Source of the DNA: Lachnospiraceae bacterium
GTDB taxonomy: Bacteria; Bacillota; Clostridia; Lachnospirales; Lachnospiraceae
DNA length: 33,597 nucleotides
Direction: 5' to 3'
NCBI GenBank assembly: GCA_017455525.1
Contig: JAFTAP010000048.1
Coordinates: forward strand, 1-33,597
Numbering within the stretch: position 1 is the stretch's first letter; every line of letters begins with the position of its first letter. The position numbers were made by a program, and so were the translations under genes. Under the pieces are notes generated by a model that made no database searches, was not told the origin of the DNA, and saw nothing but the letters and a program-made list of their open reading frames with translations. Positions 1 through 8,403 of the stretch are shown piece by piece.

Positions 1-4
1 CCAT

Positions 5-124
5 GCTCCGTCCATTCGGAATCCGCTAATTTGCTACGCAAATTGCTACTTCCTCATGTTCGGGCGGGTCACAAGTTCCAAATCCTATTTGTGCAAGCAC
101 AATCGGATTTGTACCTTTTGACCC
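5..124. repeat. modular hairpin-rich intergenic repeat, copy 1
   Basis: This gene-free stretch downstream of the S1 gene holds two hairpins. The first is AATTTGC-TAC-GCAAATT at 28-44. The second, at 66-124, has an outer stem GGGTCA/TGACCC and inner stems CAAATCC/GGATTTG and TTGTGC/GCACAA with a two-base loop. It shares three ordered words with the gap at 7165-7239: GCTCCGT, CCATTCG-N-AATCCGC (14 of 15 bases) and CTCATGT. The hairpins between those words differ, so the words look like fixed joints carrying exchangeable stem-loops. Function is unknown. A dispersed intergenic repeat is inferred from only two copies here. Confidence 0.5.
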
Positions 125-138
125 TAGCATCATATTTA

Positions 139-169
139 TAAGCCGGAGCCTTGTAAAAGCTCCGGCTTA
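139..169 (-). terminator. possible terminator hairpin after the S1 gene
   Basis: A perfect 11-bp inverted repeat (TAAGCCGGAGC / GCTCCGGCTTA, 9-nt loop) starts 11 bases past the S1 stop codon. On the transcribed minus strand it is followed by TAAATATG rather than a run of T, so it is a strong hairpin with a weak U-tract. It may end the tetR-to-S1 operon or protect the 3' end. Confidence 0.5.
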
Positions 170-179
170 CATCGTGCTG

Positions 180-1337
180 CTATTCTGTTTTCTCCTCAGC
201 CGGTGACTCGTCCGCAGCCGGCGTATCAGATGCCTCCTCCGCAGGAGCCGCCTCAGGTGCGCCATCCGCACCATTGCCGTCTGTACTGTCCGGAAGCAAA
301 CCCTTCATCGAAAGGCTTATCTTCTTATTAGCCTCATCGAAGTCCACGATCTTTGCCGTAACCTCCTCACCCTTCTTAAGTACATCCGAGGGCTTATTAA
401 TATGTTCCTTTGATATCTGCGATACATGAAGCAGTGCGTCGATGCCGGGCTCAAGCTCAACGAAAGCACCAAAGTCCGTCATACGGGCAACCCTTCCGGT
501 CACGGTATTGCCTATCATATACTTAACTGATGCGCCCTTCCATGGATTATCATCCTCGAACTTCCTTGAAAGCGCTATCTTACTTCCGTTTATATCCTTT
601 ATGATAACCTTTACTTCCTCTCCCACCTTGAAGACATTCTTAGGAGAATCAATATGTCCCCATGACATCTCGGAGATATGGAGCAGTCCGTCCACTCCGC
701 CAAGATCTATGAAGCAGCCGAAATCGGTTATATTCTTCACTACGCCTTCAACAATATCTCCTACGCTGATGCGCTCGAAGAGCTCTTTCCTCTTCTCCTC
801 ATTCTCTGCCTTGACAAGCTGCTTCCTGTCGCCAATGATCCTGCGTCTCTTTGGATTGAATTCGGTAATGACGAACTCGATCTCCTGATCCAGATACTTA
901 TTAAGGTCCCTCTCAAAAGTATCCGACACGAGACTTGCGGGTATGAATACCCTCGAATCCTCTACGACAACAGACAGTCCGCCGTCAAGCACGCGTACTA
1001 CCTTGCCCTTGAGCACTTCCTTATTCTCAAAAGCTTCCTCCAGCCTCTTGTTGCCCCGGTCAGCAGCGAGCCTCTTGTATGTAAGAAGCACCTGACCGTC
1101 ACCGTCATTGAGCTTCAAGACCTTCGCTTCCATCTTGTCGCCCACATTCACAGTAGTCATAAGATCCACATTAGCATCATTCGAGTATTCATTCTTCGTG
1201 ATGATACCCTCGGACTTATAGCCGATGTTCAATATGATCTCGTCTGGTTTCACATCAATGATCGTTCCTTCGACGATCTCCCCTGTGTGAATGGTTTTGA
1301 ATGTTTCATCCAACATCTGTCCAAAATCTTCTGACAT
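180..1337 (-). CDS. rpsA: S1 RNA-binding domain protein (ribosomal protein S1-like)
   Basis: This encodes a 385-aa protein with four S1 (OB-fold) domains at about residues 18-88, 105-175, 190-260 and 275-346, followed by an Ala/Glu/Pro-rich acidic tail of about 35 residues. Domains 3 and 4 carry the clearest S1 signatures (TDFGCFIDLGG...LLHISE and TDFGAFVEL...LLHVSQ). Proteins of this shape bind mRNA and the 30S subunit and help translation initiation. Four domains is the short Gram-positive form; E. coli S1 has six. I chose the ATG at 1337 because GAGGAGG lies 9 bases upstream; an in-frame ATG six codons earlier has no such site. The start lies inside ispH, with a 32-bp overlap in another frame. 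It is the last gene of a tetR-rpiR-HI0933-cmk-ispH-S1 string. Confidence 0.9.
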   Translation of the reverse strand: MSEDFGQMLDETFKTIHTGEIVEGTIIDVKPDEIILNIGYKSEGIITKNEYSNDANVDLMTTVNVGDKMEAKVLKLNDGDGQVLLTYKRLAADRGNKRLEEAFENKEVLKGKVVRVLDGGLSVVVEDSRVFIPASLVSDTFERDLNKYLDQEIEFVITEFNPKRRRIIGDRKQLVKAENEEKRKELFERISVGDIVEGVVKNITDFGCFIDLGGVDGLLHISEMSWGHIDSPKNVFKVGEEVKVIIKDINGSKIALSRKFEDDNPWKGASVKYMIGNTVTGRVARMTDFGAFVELEPGIDALLHVSQISKEHINKPSDVLKKGEEVTAKIVDFDEANKKISLSMKGLLPDSTDGNGADGAPEAAPAEEASDTPAADESPAEEKTE

Positions 1338-2178
1338 AATTTTGAACCTCCTCAATAATATTCTTTGGGGTGGATGCCCCGGCGGTGATACCTACACAAG
1401 AAGCCGGGTCGCAAATTGCATTCATCCTTGAAACCAAGTCGTCCAGTGTCTGTACAAATATAGTGTGCTCACAAATACCCCTCGCAATGTCATAGAGCTT
1501 TCTGGTGTTTGAGCTATGCGCTCCGCCTATCACGATCATAGCGTCAACCCTGCCCGCAAGCTCCGCTGTCTCCTGCTGCCGCAGCGCAGTGGCATTGCAT
1601 ATAGTGTACACAGTGTTATAATCATACCTTTTTTTGTCAAAGATTTCAACAATTTTATTAAAAATATTACTGTTGAAAGTAGTTTGAGCCACAAGAAACA
1701 GCTTTTCGCCCTGTTTCGGGGTAAAACCATCCGCCTCAGTCTCATCCTTAAGCACCGTCACATCCTCTCCCGCAAAGCTAAGTATCCCCTCAACCTCAGG
1801 ATGCGCTCTGTCACCCGCAATCACGACATACTCGCCTCTTGCTGCCGCCTCATTCACGAGATTATGTATCTTCAGCACAAAAGGACATGTGGCATCAATA
1901 TATTTAAGCCCTTTTTCCTTTAAGATGTCATATATTTCCTTCGTAACGCCGTGCGACCTGATGATCACGGTTCCTTCCGTAAGTCCTCTAAGCTCTTCGG
2001 GTGAGGAAATAATAGATACGCCCTTATCCGTAAGCTCCTTGACCACACTTTCATTATGGATAATCGGACCATAGGTGTATATCTTCTCATCACCTGCTTC
2101 AAGAGCCTCATATACGGTATTTACCGCCCTCTCAACCCCGAAGCAGAAGCCCGCAGTCTTCGCAGTCAGAACCTTCAT
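1306..2178 (-). CDS. ispH: 4-hydroxy-3-methylbut-2-enyl diphosphate reductase (IspH/LytB)
   Basis: IspH catalyses the last step of the MEP isoprenoid pathway, reducing HMBPP to IPP and DMAPP with a [4Fe-4S] cluster. All three cluster cysteines are visible: C12 (FCFGV), C98 (DATCPF) and C194 (ICNAT). The substrate-pocket residues H41, H76 and H126-P-E128 and the GGAHSSNT stretch are also present. Length (290 aa) is normal for a stand-alone enzyme. Its ATG abuts the cmk stop codon (TAAATG), so translation is probably coupled. The 3' end runs 32 bp into the S1 gene in another frame. In many clostridia IspH and S1 are one fused protein; here they are separate but overlapping. Confidence 0.96.
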   Translation of the reverse strand: MKVLTAKTAGFCFGVERAVNTVYEALEAGDEKIYTYGPIIHNESVVKELTDKGVSIISSPEELRGLTEGTVIIRSHGVTKEIYDILKEKGLKYIDATCPFVLKIHNLVNEAAARGEYVVIAGDRAHPEVEGILSFAGEDVTVLKDETEADGFTPKQGEKLFLVAQTTFNSNIFNKIVEIFDKKRYDYNTVYTICNATALRQQETAELAGRVDAMIVIGGAHSSNTRKLYDIARGICEHTIFVQTLDDLVSRMNAICDPASCVGITAGASTPKNIIEEVQNYVRRFWTDVG

Positions 2179-2838
2179 TTAAAGCTTCCTTATCATATCC
2201 CCGATAGTCTTTACTACATCATCTATAGTCATGTCGGATGTATCTATCTCTGCCGCATCAGGAACCTTTACAAGCGGAGCCTCGCTACGGTTCATATCCC
2301 GCTCGTCCCTTTCTCTTATGTCAGCCTTTATAGCCTCCAGGTCCGCTTCCATGCCCTTTTCTATATTCTCTTTATATCTTCGCTCCGCCCTCACATCGAC
2401 AGATGCCGTAAGATATATCTTCAGGTCAGCATCAGGAAGCACCGCTGAGCCTATATCGCGTCCATCCATTATCACATCATGTTTATTAGCGATATCCCTC
2501 TGCAAAGTAAGCATCTTCTTTCTTACCTCAGGAACTACAGCCACCTTCGATGCCGCATCGCTTATCTCCTCAGTACGTATTAGCCCGTTCACGTCATCGC
2601 CGTTAAGCATGACGACCTGAGTCCCATCCTTGTATACAATATCAACATCCGCTCCCGAAACCTTATCCGCAATAGCCCCGCTATCAGATAGCTCCACGCC
2701 GAGCCTTACCATATAAAGCCCGATAGCCCGAAACATAGCCCCCGTATCCACATAAACGTACCCCAGCTCCGCCGCGATCTTCCTCGCGATAGTAGACTTC
2801 CCTGCCCCCGCCGGCCCGTCAATAGCAATATTTATCAT
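2179..2838 (-). CDS. cmk: (d)CMP kinase (cytidylate kinase)
   Basis: Cmk phosphorylates CMP and dCMP with ATP in pyrimidine nucleotide recycling. The 219-aa protein opens with a P-loop GPAGAGKST at residues 8-16. It carries the typical VDTGAMFRA segment, the DGRDIGS motif and the ERRYKE/ERDERD...R lid-region arginines. GGAG lies 8 bases before the ATG. It sits 12 bp after the HI0933-type flavoprotein gene and touches ispH. The cmk-ispH-S1 order is a recurrent clostridial arrangement. Confidence 0.96.
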   Translation of the reverse strand: MINIAIDGPAGAGKSTIARKIAAELGYVYVDTGAMFRAIGLYMVRLGVELSDSGAIADKVSGADVDIVYKDGTQVVMLNGDDVNGLIRTEEISDAASKVAVVPEVRKKMLTLQRDIANKHDVIMDGRDIGSAVLPDADLKIYLTASVDVRAERRYKENIEKGMEADLEAIKADIRERDERDMNRSEAPLVKVPDAAEIDTSDMTIDDVVKTIGDMIRKL

Positions 2839-2850
2839 ATATTTTTCTCC

Positions 2851-4116
2851 TTATGCATAACATCCCGCAGCATATCCGGTGCTCCACGCTATCTGCAGAT
2901 TAAACCCTCCCGTATGCGCATCCACATCCAGCACTTCTCCAATAAAATAAAGCCCCTTCACCTTCTTAGCCTCAAAGGTTTTCGGATCGATCTCCTTAAC
3001 CGAAACCCCGCCCTTTGTGATTATCGCCTCATCAAACCCTCTGACACCCTCAATCTCAAGCTTAAAATCCTTGATAAGCGAAATAAGCCTCAGCCTCTCA
3101 TCCTTCGTAATCACATTCACCTTCTTATAAGGTTCTATCCCCGATAAAGCGACTATAACGGGAATCATCTTCGCAGGAAGGAGCTTACTGAGAGAATTTT
3201 TGTATTCCTTATTCGACGCTTCCTTAAAATCCCTCTGTACTCTCGCATCAAGCTCATCCGGGCTTAACGCAGGCTTCAGATCAATATGAAGCATCAGCCC
3301 CGTCTTATAATCCGAAGGCTTTATCTCAGACGAAGCCGTAAGTATCATGGGACCCGACACCCCGAAATGCGTAAAAAGCATCTCACCTGTGTCTTTACTT
3401 TTGAATAATGTCTTAGAGCCATCCGTCACGGCAATCTTAACATTCCTAAGCGAAAGCCCTTGTAATTCTCCGCATACATCGCCCCGTACATTGAAAGGCA
3501 CAAGTCCCGGCAATGTATCCTCTATCTTAAGTCCCGCATCCCTTGCAAATCTATAGCCATCTCCCGTAGAGCCAGTAAGCGGATAAGAAAGCCCACCGAC
3601 AGCGACTATCACGCTCTCAGCACTTATCGTGTATTCATCGCCATACTTATCGGAAACGACTGCTCCAAAGCATACACCGTCACTGATCAAAAGTCTTAAA
3701 GCCTTATTATAAAGCCTTACCTCTGCTCCCAAAGCCCTGATACGGTTTTCCAGTGTCCTTATCACATCCGATGAATGATCCGACACAGGAAATACACGTC
3801 CGCCGCGTTCAGTCTTAAGCCTAAGCCCCAAACCTTCAAAGAAATCCACAGTATCCGTATTGCCGAATCTCTTCATAGCCGAATACATGAATTTACTATT
3901 CGTAACTATATGATCATATATCTCACTCTCAGGACAGGCATTCGTAAGGTTGCATCTGCCCTTTCCGGTGATAAAAAGCTTCTTACCGAGCTTCTCATTC
4001 TTCTCTATAATGACCACATGCCGACCCCGGTCAGCAGAGGCAATAGCCGCCATCATGCCGGAAGCTCCGCCTCCTATAACAAGGACTTCGCATCTGTCCC
4101 CGTATCCTTCATGCAT
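2851..4116 (-). CDS. NAD(P)/FAD-dependent oxidoreductase, HI0933 (YhiN/BaiN-like) family
   Basis: This is a 421-aa flavoprotein. The N-terminal Rossmann motif GGGASGMMAA (about residues 15-24) binds FAD. It is followed by the family signatures KLFITGKGRCNLTN, GGLSYPLTGSTGDGY and, near the C-terminus, GEVLDVDAHTGGFNLQ. These are the hallmarks of the HI0933 family (TIGR00275 type). One member, BaiN of bile-acid degraders, has been linked to bile acid metabolism, but the family is very widespread and nothing here points to bile acids, so I give no symbol. The start overlaps the rpiR stop by 8 bp with GGAG 10 bases upstream. Its place in front of cmk is conserved in many Firmicutes. Confidence 0.9.
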   Translation of the reverse strand: MHEGYGDRCEVLVIGGGASGMMAAIASADRGRHVVIIEKNEKLGKKLFITGKGRCNLTNACPESEIYDHIVTNSKFMYSAMKRFGNTDTVDFFEGLGLRLKTERGGRVFPVSDHSSDVIRTLENRIRALGAEVRLYNKALRLLISDGVCFGAVVSDKYGDEYTISAESVIVAVGGLSYPLTGSTGDGYRFARDAGLKIEDTLPGLVPFNVRGDVCGELQGLSLRNVKIAVTDGSKTLFKSKDTGEMLFTHFGVSGPMILTASSEIKPSDYKTGLMLHIDLKPALSPDELDARVQRDFKEASNKEYKNSLSKLLPAKMIPVIVALSGIEPYKKVNVITKDERLRLISLIKDFKLEIEGVRGFDEAIITKGGVSVKEIDPKTFEAKKVKGLYFIGEVLDVDAHTGGFNLQIAWSTGYAAGCYA

Positions 4117-5026
4117 TGAAATTAATCTCCGGGTAATTATACATCTGCTTAGTATTCACAAGCTCTAAGTCATCCCTGCTCTCCGGATCGTACTCCGCAT
4201 AAACCTCCTCGATCCCGGTTATATTCCTCATAGCGGCATCCCTGTTCTCCGCAAAGACTTCCGCTATAAGCGCAGTCGCAAGACTCATCGGAGCAGCCAT
4301 GCTCTGTGCTATGGATACTTCCTCAGTCCTTGCGCATAGCAATATATGGGAATACATCCTGCACGGCGAATCCATGCTGTCCGTAAGGGCTATTATTCCC
4401 GCATTGCGCTCATTGGCATATTCCATCGCCCTCAAGGTCTGGACGGAATACCTCGGGAAGCTCACCCCTACGAGGCAGTCCTTATCATTTATATGGTATA
4501 TTGATGAAAGTATGTCCGTATAATCAGCACCGGACACATAGCTTACGTCAGGACGCATTATCTTCAGATAATAAGAAATATACATGGCAACCGGCGAGGA
4601 GTTCTTGATCCCGACTATGAAGATATGCCTCGCCTTCTGTATAAGCTTCGATGCCTGAGCGAAGGCCTCCTCGTCTATCATACTGAGAGACTCATTCATC
4701 TTCTCCACGTCAGCCTGAAAGACTGACCTTATTATGGCATTCTTGGTCTGCTTAGGCTCACTCAGCCTGCCGGCCATGACAAGCTTTCCCCGGACCAGCT
4801 TTGAAAGCTCATTCTGAAATTCGGGATAACCGTCAAAACCCAGATACATAGCGAATCTCACTACAGTCGATTCGCTGACCCCGCAGGCCTCGCCAAGCTC
4901 CGCCGCAGTCATGAAGGCGGCCTTATCGGTTTCCTTATTGATATATCTGGCAATAGATTTCCTGCCCTTGCTCATAAGGGCGAAGTTCTCATTTATCTTT
5001 CTGAAGAGATCGCTGGTATTATCCAT
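4109..5026 (-). CDS. MurR/RpiR family transcriptional regulator
   Basis: This 305-aa regulator has an N-terminal helix-turn-helix of the RpiR type (about residues 38-66, containing LGEACGVSESTVVRFA) and a C-terminal SIS sugar-phosphate-binding domain (about 125-250). RpiR proteins usually sense phosphosugars and control sugar or amino-sugar genes; no such target lies next to it. It overlaps tetR upstream and the flavoprotein gene downstream by 8 bp each. It therefore seems to be co-transcribed with housekeeping genes rather than paired with its own target operon. The effector cannot be read from the sequence. Confidence 0.88.
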   Translation of the reverse strand: MDNTSDLFRKINENFALMSKGRKSIARYINKETDKAAFMTAAELGEACGVSESTVVRFAMYLGFDGYPEFQNELSKLVRGKLVMAGRLSEPKQTKNAIIRSVFQADVEKMNESLSMIDEEAFAQASKLIQKARHIFIVGIKNSSPVAMYISYYLKIMRPDVSYVSGADYTDILSSIYHINDKDCLVGVSFPRYSVQTLRAMEYANERNAGIIALTDSMDSPCRMYSHILLCARTEEVSIAQSMAAPMSLATALIAEVFAENRDAAMRNITGIEEVYAEYDPESRDDLELVNTKQMYNYPEINFNA

Positions 5027-5570
5027 AGAATGCGGATATCGTATCCTCTAACAGCTTCACGATATCATCATCGGTCATGTCGAAGTCATCCTTTATGACC
5101 ATGCATGCGGCTCCGTGTATGAAGATCCAGACCTTCATAAATAAAAGCATGAAAGCATCCTGCGTCATGCCGTCAAGCTTCTTATATTCCCTCGTGACAA
5201 AGCCGTGGCTCCCGCCGTTCACAAGGTCATACATATTCCTGTCAGTGCCGTTTTCAAGCACGAAGATCACAGCAAATAAATTCGGATACTTCCTTGCGAA
5301 ACTGATATATGACATGCCCAGATTGACAAAGGGCTTATCAGACACGGAATTGAAATCAAGCACGTACTGTGAAAAGAAATCAAAGCATTTCTGCATGAGA
5401 TCAGCCTTGAGCTCATCCATGGTGCTGTATATCCTGAATATCGGCTGCGTGGAGCATCCGCAGAACTTAGCGAGATTCCTTGCGGACATAGCGTTAATCC
5501 CCTGCTCCGTAACTAACCTGAATGCTCCGTCGATAAGACCTTCCTTAGAAATAACCTGTTTCCTTGCCAT
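5019..5570 (-). CDS. TetR/AcrR family transcriptional regulator
   Basis: This 183-aa protein has a typical TetR N-terminus. The helix-turn-helix lies at about residues 28-47 (MSARNLAKFCGCSTQPIFRI), followed by the usual YSTMDELKADLM linker and an all-helical ligand domain whose specificity cannot be read. GGAAGG lies about 10 bases before the ATG. It is the first gene of the string running down to the S1 gene. Its upstream region carries an inverted repeat over the predicted -10 box (5613-5635), which suggests autoregulation. Confidence 0.85.
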   Translation of the reverse strand: MARKQVISKEGLIDGAFRLVTEQGINAMSARNLAKFCGCSTQPIFRIYSTMDELKADLMQKCFDFFSQYVLDFNSVSDKPFVNLGMSYISFARKYPNLFAVIFVLENGTDRNMYDLVNGGSHGFVTREYKKLDGMTQDAFMLLFMKVWIFIHGAACMVIKDDFDMTDDDIVKLLEDTISAFYG

Positions 5571-5612
5571 ATTACAAAAACCTTCCCTAAAAGACAGTAT
5601 TAACTAAAAAAG

Positions 5613-5635
5613 TGATAGCAAACGATATTCTATCA
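5613..5635 (-). promoter_or_regulatory. tetR operon promoter with overlapping operator-like inverted repeat
   Basis: On the minus strand TGATAGAAT (5635-5627) reads as an extended -10 element (TGn plus a near-TATAAT hexamer). It is part of a perfect inverted repeat TGATAG-N11-CTATCA covering 5613-5635, with a second nested repeat GATA-TTC-TATC at 5624-5634. No good -35 box is present, as is common with extended -10 promoters. A dimeric TetR protein bound here would block the promoter. This is inferred from position only. Confidence 0.4.
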
Positions 5636-5644
5636 TATAAGGAC

Positions 5645-5690
5645 AAAAAATGCACACGTTTTTTTACAAAATATCAAAAAAACGTGTGCA
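5645..5690 (-). terminator. intrinsic terminator of the decarboxylase cassette
   Basis: A perfect 15-bp inverted repeat (5651-5665 and 5676-5690, 10-base loop) has a GC-containing base TGCACACG and an A/T-rich upper part. On the minus strand it is followed by TTTTTTG (5650-5645). It begins 20 bases after the oadA stop codon and cleanly separates the cassette from tetR. The opposite strand has no T-run, so it is directional. Confidence 0.9.
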
Positions 5691-5710
5691 TAAGATTAGC
5701 CTAAGCTGGA

Positions 5711-7117
5711 TCAGACAGGATAAGCCTTGGAATCCTTGTCGCCTTTGGTGAGGTCAATGCCCTCCTGCTGCGCCCTCCTGTACTTGAAGAAATCAGCGGC
5801 TACCTGAGGGAACAGAGCGTAAGACAGCACATCCTCATCAGAGGGATTGTCCACAAGCTTCTTCGTCTCCTCACGGAAATGCTCCATCTGAGGCTCGATA
5901 TTATCAGCGGGACGGCAGGTAATAGGTGTCTCGCCCGGTATGATCTTAGCTACGACCTCCGTATTCATAGGCTTAACCGTCTGTCCGTACTTACCGCGGC
6001 AGAGATCCTTCGTCTGCTCTGTAGCGACCTTATATCTCTCACCCATAAGCACGTTCATGACTGCCTGTGTTCCTACTATCTGTGATGAAGGCGTGACAAG
6101 CGGCGGCTCACCGAAGTCCTTACGAACTCTCGGCACTTCCTCAAGCACCTCGTTAAGCTTGTCGCTCTTACCCTGCTCGTCTAGCTGCTTTATCATGTTT
6201 GAGAGCATTCCGCCCGGAACCTGATACCTGAGGGTATTGATATTAACGCCCATAACCTTAGGTGAGAGAAGTCCGCTCTTTAAGCACTCCTCGCGATAAG
6301 GCTCGAAATGCTTCGCAACCTTTATGAGAAGCTCAATATCAAGTCCTGTGTCATGCTCCGTGCCCTGCAAAGCCTTAGCCATAACCTCGGTAGCAGGCTG
6401 TGACGTGCCCATAGCAAACGGTGATGATGCGCAGTCAATTACATCCACGCCGGCCTCGATAGCCTTAAGGTAAGTCATAGATGCTACGCCTGACGTATAG
6501 TGCGTATGAAGCTGTATGGGAAGCTTCGTATTAGACTTCATCACTGTCACAAGGTCATAAGCGTTCTGAGGAAGCAGAAGTCCTGCCATATCCTTTATGC
6601 AGATAGAATCAGCGCCAAGGTTTTCGATATCCTTAGCTATCTGCTTCCAGTAATCAAGCGTATACGCATCGCCTAATGTATATGAAAGAGCTATCTGAGC
6701 ATGTCCGCCCTCTTTCTTCGTAGCCTTGACGGATGTCTCAAGGTTCCTTAAGTCATTTAAGCAATCGAAGATACGCACGATATCTATACCGTTAGCGACA
6801 GACTTCTGTGCGAAATACTCAACCACGTCATCTGAATAATGGCTGTAGCCTAAGATATTCTGTCCTCTGAAAAGCATCTGAAGCTTCGTATTAGGAAGTC
6901 CCTTCTTGATCTTCCTAAGTCTCTCCCACGGATCTTCCTTAAGGAATCTGAGGCAGGAATCAAAGGTCGCTCCGCCCCACATCTCAACTGAATGATATCC
7001 GACCTTATCCATCGTATCAAGGATAGGGAGCATGACTTCGGTCGGCATCCTTGTAGCTATAAGAGACTGATGCGCGTCACGCAGTATCGTCTCGGTAATG
7101 CCTACTTTTTTACCCAT
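5711..7117 (-). CDS. oadA: oxaloacetate decarboxylase alpha subunit / 5S-type carboxyltransferase
   Basis: This 468-aa protein is a TIM-barrel carboxyltransferase of the pyruvate carboxylase/OadA/transcarboxylase-5S family. The metal and substrate motifs are visible: ETILRDAHQS at residues 9-18, MWGGATFD, CIKDMAGLL and LHTHYTSG (HxH). The C-terminal part is the conserved PYC/OADA helical domain. No biotin domain follows; biotin is supplied by the separate 122-aa carrier in the same cassette. It would move CO2 between oxaloacetate and biotin, giving pyruvate. GGAGG lies 8 bases before the ATG. It is the last gene of the cassette, set apart from oadB by a 139-bp hairpin-rich gap. Substrate is inferred from the family; closely related subunits act in transcarboxylase. 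Confidence 0.87.
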   Translation of the reverse strand: MGKKVGITETILRDAHQSLIATRMPTEVMLPILDTMDKVGYHSVEMWGGATFDSCLRFLKEDPWERLRKIKKGLPNTKLQMLFRGQNILGYSHYSDDVVEYFAQKSVANGIDIVRIFDCLNDLRNLETSVKATKKEGGHAQIALSYTLGDAYTLDYWKQIAKDIENLGADSICIKDMAGLLLPQNAYDLVTVMKSNTKLPIQLHTHYTSGVASMTYLKAIEAGVDVIDCASSPFAMGTSQPATEVMAKALQGTEHDTGLDIELLIKVAKHFEPYREECLKSGLLSPKVMGVNINTLRYQVPGGMLSNMIKQLDEQGKSDKLNEVLEEVPRVRKDFGEPPLVTPSSQIVGTQAVMNVLMGERYKVATEQTKDLCRGKYGQTVKPMNTEVVAKIIPGETPITCRPADNIEPQMEHFREETKKLVDNPSDEDVLSYALFPQVAADFFKYRRAQQEGIDLTKGDKDSKAYPV

Positions 7118-7164
7118 TTATTTTTCCTCCAAATTCTAAAATCTATACTATATTCAGATAGTAC

Positions 7165-7239
7165 GAATTGCTCCGTGCTTTGCACTCTCGCAATTCTAAA
7201 GCCATTCGCAATCCGCCCTATCGGGCTGCTTGCTCATGT
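7165..7239. repeat. modular hairpin-rich intergenic repeat, copy 2
   Basis: The gap between oadB and oadA holds a nested hairpin GAATTGC-TCC-GTGC-TTT-GCAC-TCTC-GCAATTC (7165-7196) and a short hairpin GCCC-TATC-GGGC (7215-7226). The words GCTCCGT, CCATTCG-N-AATCCGC and CTCATGT occur in the same order as at 5-59. Lying inside an operon, it could act as an RNA spacer that sets the relative level of oadA, or it could be a passive mobile repeat. Confidence 0.5.
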
Positions 7240-7256
7240 CTTCCGACACCGCTTAT

Positions 7257-8384
7257 TCACACTATCCCAAAGACCGCCATGAACGTTCCTGCGACGACTG
7301 CGGTTCCTATGACTCCCGCCACGTTAGGTCCCATAGCGTGCATGAGCAGGAAATTCGTAGGATCCTCCTCCGCTCCGACCTTCTGTGAGACGCGAGCCGC
7401 CATAGGCACGGCAGAAACTCCCGCAGAGCCAATAAGCGGATTTATCTTACCGCCCGTGAGCACGCACATGAGCTTTCCAAGCAGGACTCCCGCCGCAGTA
7501 CCGAACATGAATGCTATAAGTCCCAAAGCGACTATCTTCAAGGTCGTGGCATTAAGGAAAGCCTCAGCCGATGTCGTAGCGCCTACCGATGTACCAAGCA
7601 GTATGACGACGATATACATAAGCGCATTTGAAGCCGTCTCCTGAAGCTGTCTTACGACCCCTGACTCACGGAAAAGATTACCGAGCATAAGCATGCCGAT
7701 AAGAGGAGCCGTAGTAGGCAGGATAAGTGATACCACCGTCGAAACTATTATCGGGAAAAGGATCTTCTCAAGCTTGGATACAGGACGAAGCTGCTCCATC
7801 TTGATGGCCCTCTCCTTCTTCGTGGTAAGCACCTTCATTATAGGCGGCTGTATGATAGGAACCAGCGACATATATGAATAAGCCGCAACCGCTATAGGTC
7901 CCATGATATTCGTCTGTCCGAGCTTCGATGCAAGGAATATGGATGTAGGACCGTCTGCTCCGCCTATAATGGATATAGCTGCGGCGGCCCTGTCGTTAAA
8001 GCCCATCGCGATAGCTCCGAAATACGCCGCGAATATACCGAACTGTGCAGCGGCGCCGAGCCAGAAGCTTCTGGGGTTAGCTATGAGCGGTCCGAAGTCC
8101 GTCATCGCTCCTACTCCCATGAATATAAGCGACGGCAGTATCGCCCACTCGTCGAGTTTGAAGAAATAATAGAGCAGTCCGCCTTCATTCATAATATCCG
8201 GATAGATATTAACGAGCAGCATGCCGAAAGCGATAGGCACGAGAAGCAAAGGCTCAAAGCCCTTTGCGATAGCAAGGTATAAGAATACGCAGGCTACCGC
8301 GATCATTATGATGTTCCCGACACTCATCGTAGCAAATGCTGACTGCTGGGCAAGGTTGCTCAGAGTGTTTGCTATATATGACAT
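7257..8384 (-). CDS. oadB: sodium ion-translocating decarboxylase subunit beta (OadB/MmdB/GcdB)
   Basis: This 375-aa multi-pass membrane protein decarboxylates carboxy-biotin and uses the energy to export Na+. Family landmarks are present: the GAMTDFGPL segment (residues 92-100), the [10 protein letters not shown] motif with the Na+-site Asp (D144), and the conserved C-terminal stretch [13 protein letters not shown]. About nine or more hydrophobic segments can be seen. GGAGG lies 10 bases upstream of the ATG. It follows the biotin carrier gene by 19 bp. Confidence 0.93.
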   Translation of the reverse strand: MSYIANTLSNLAQQSAFATMSVGNIIMIAVACVFLYLAIAKGFEPLLLVPIAFGMLLVNIYPDIMNEGGLLYYFFKLDEWAILPSLIFMGVGAMTDFGPLIANPRSFWLGAAAQFGIFAAYFGAIAMGFNDRAAAAISIIGGADGPTSIFLASKLGQTNIMGPIAVAAYSYMSLVPIIQPPIMKVLTTKKERAIKMEQLRPVSKLEKILFPIIVSTVVSLILPTTAPLIGMLMLGNLFRESGVVRQLQETASNALMYIVVILLGTSVGATTSAEAFLNATTLKIVALGLIAFMFGTAAGVLLGKLMCVLTGGKINPLIGSAGVSAVPMAARVSQKVGAEEDPTNFLLMHAMGPNVAGVIGTAVVAGTFMAVFGIV

Positions 8385-8403
8385 ATCTTAGTAACCTCCG
8401 AAA

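Noticed and set aside
442-1334. Plus-strand frames opposite the S1 gene
   Set aside because: No ribosome sites, and the minus strand has full S1 domains; all plus-strand frames in the window look like shadows.
1338-1355. Earlier ATG for the S1 gene
   Set aside because: The GAGGAGG site is placed for the ATG at 1337, and the extra six residues are not S1-like.
2851-4116. Bile acid reductase BaiN
   Set aside because: Same broad flavoprotein family, but no bai genes nearby and the cmk-linked position fits the generic HI0933 member.
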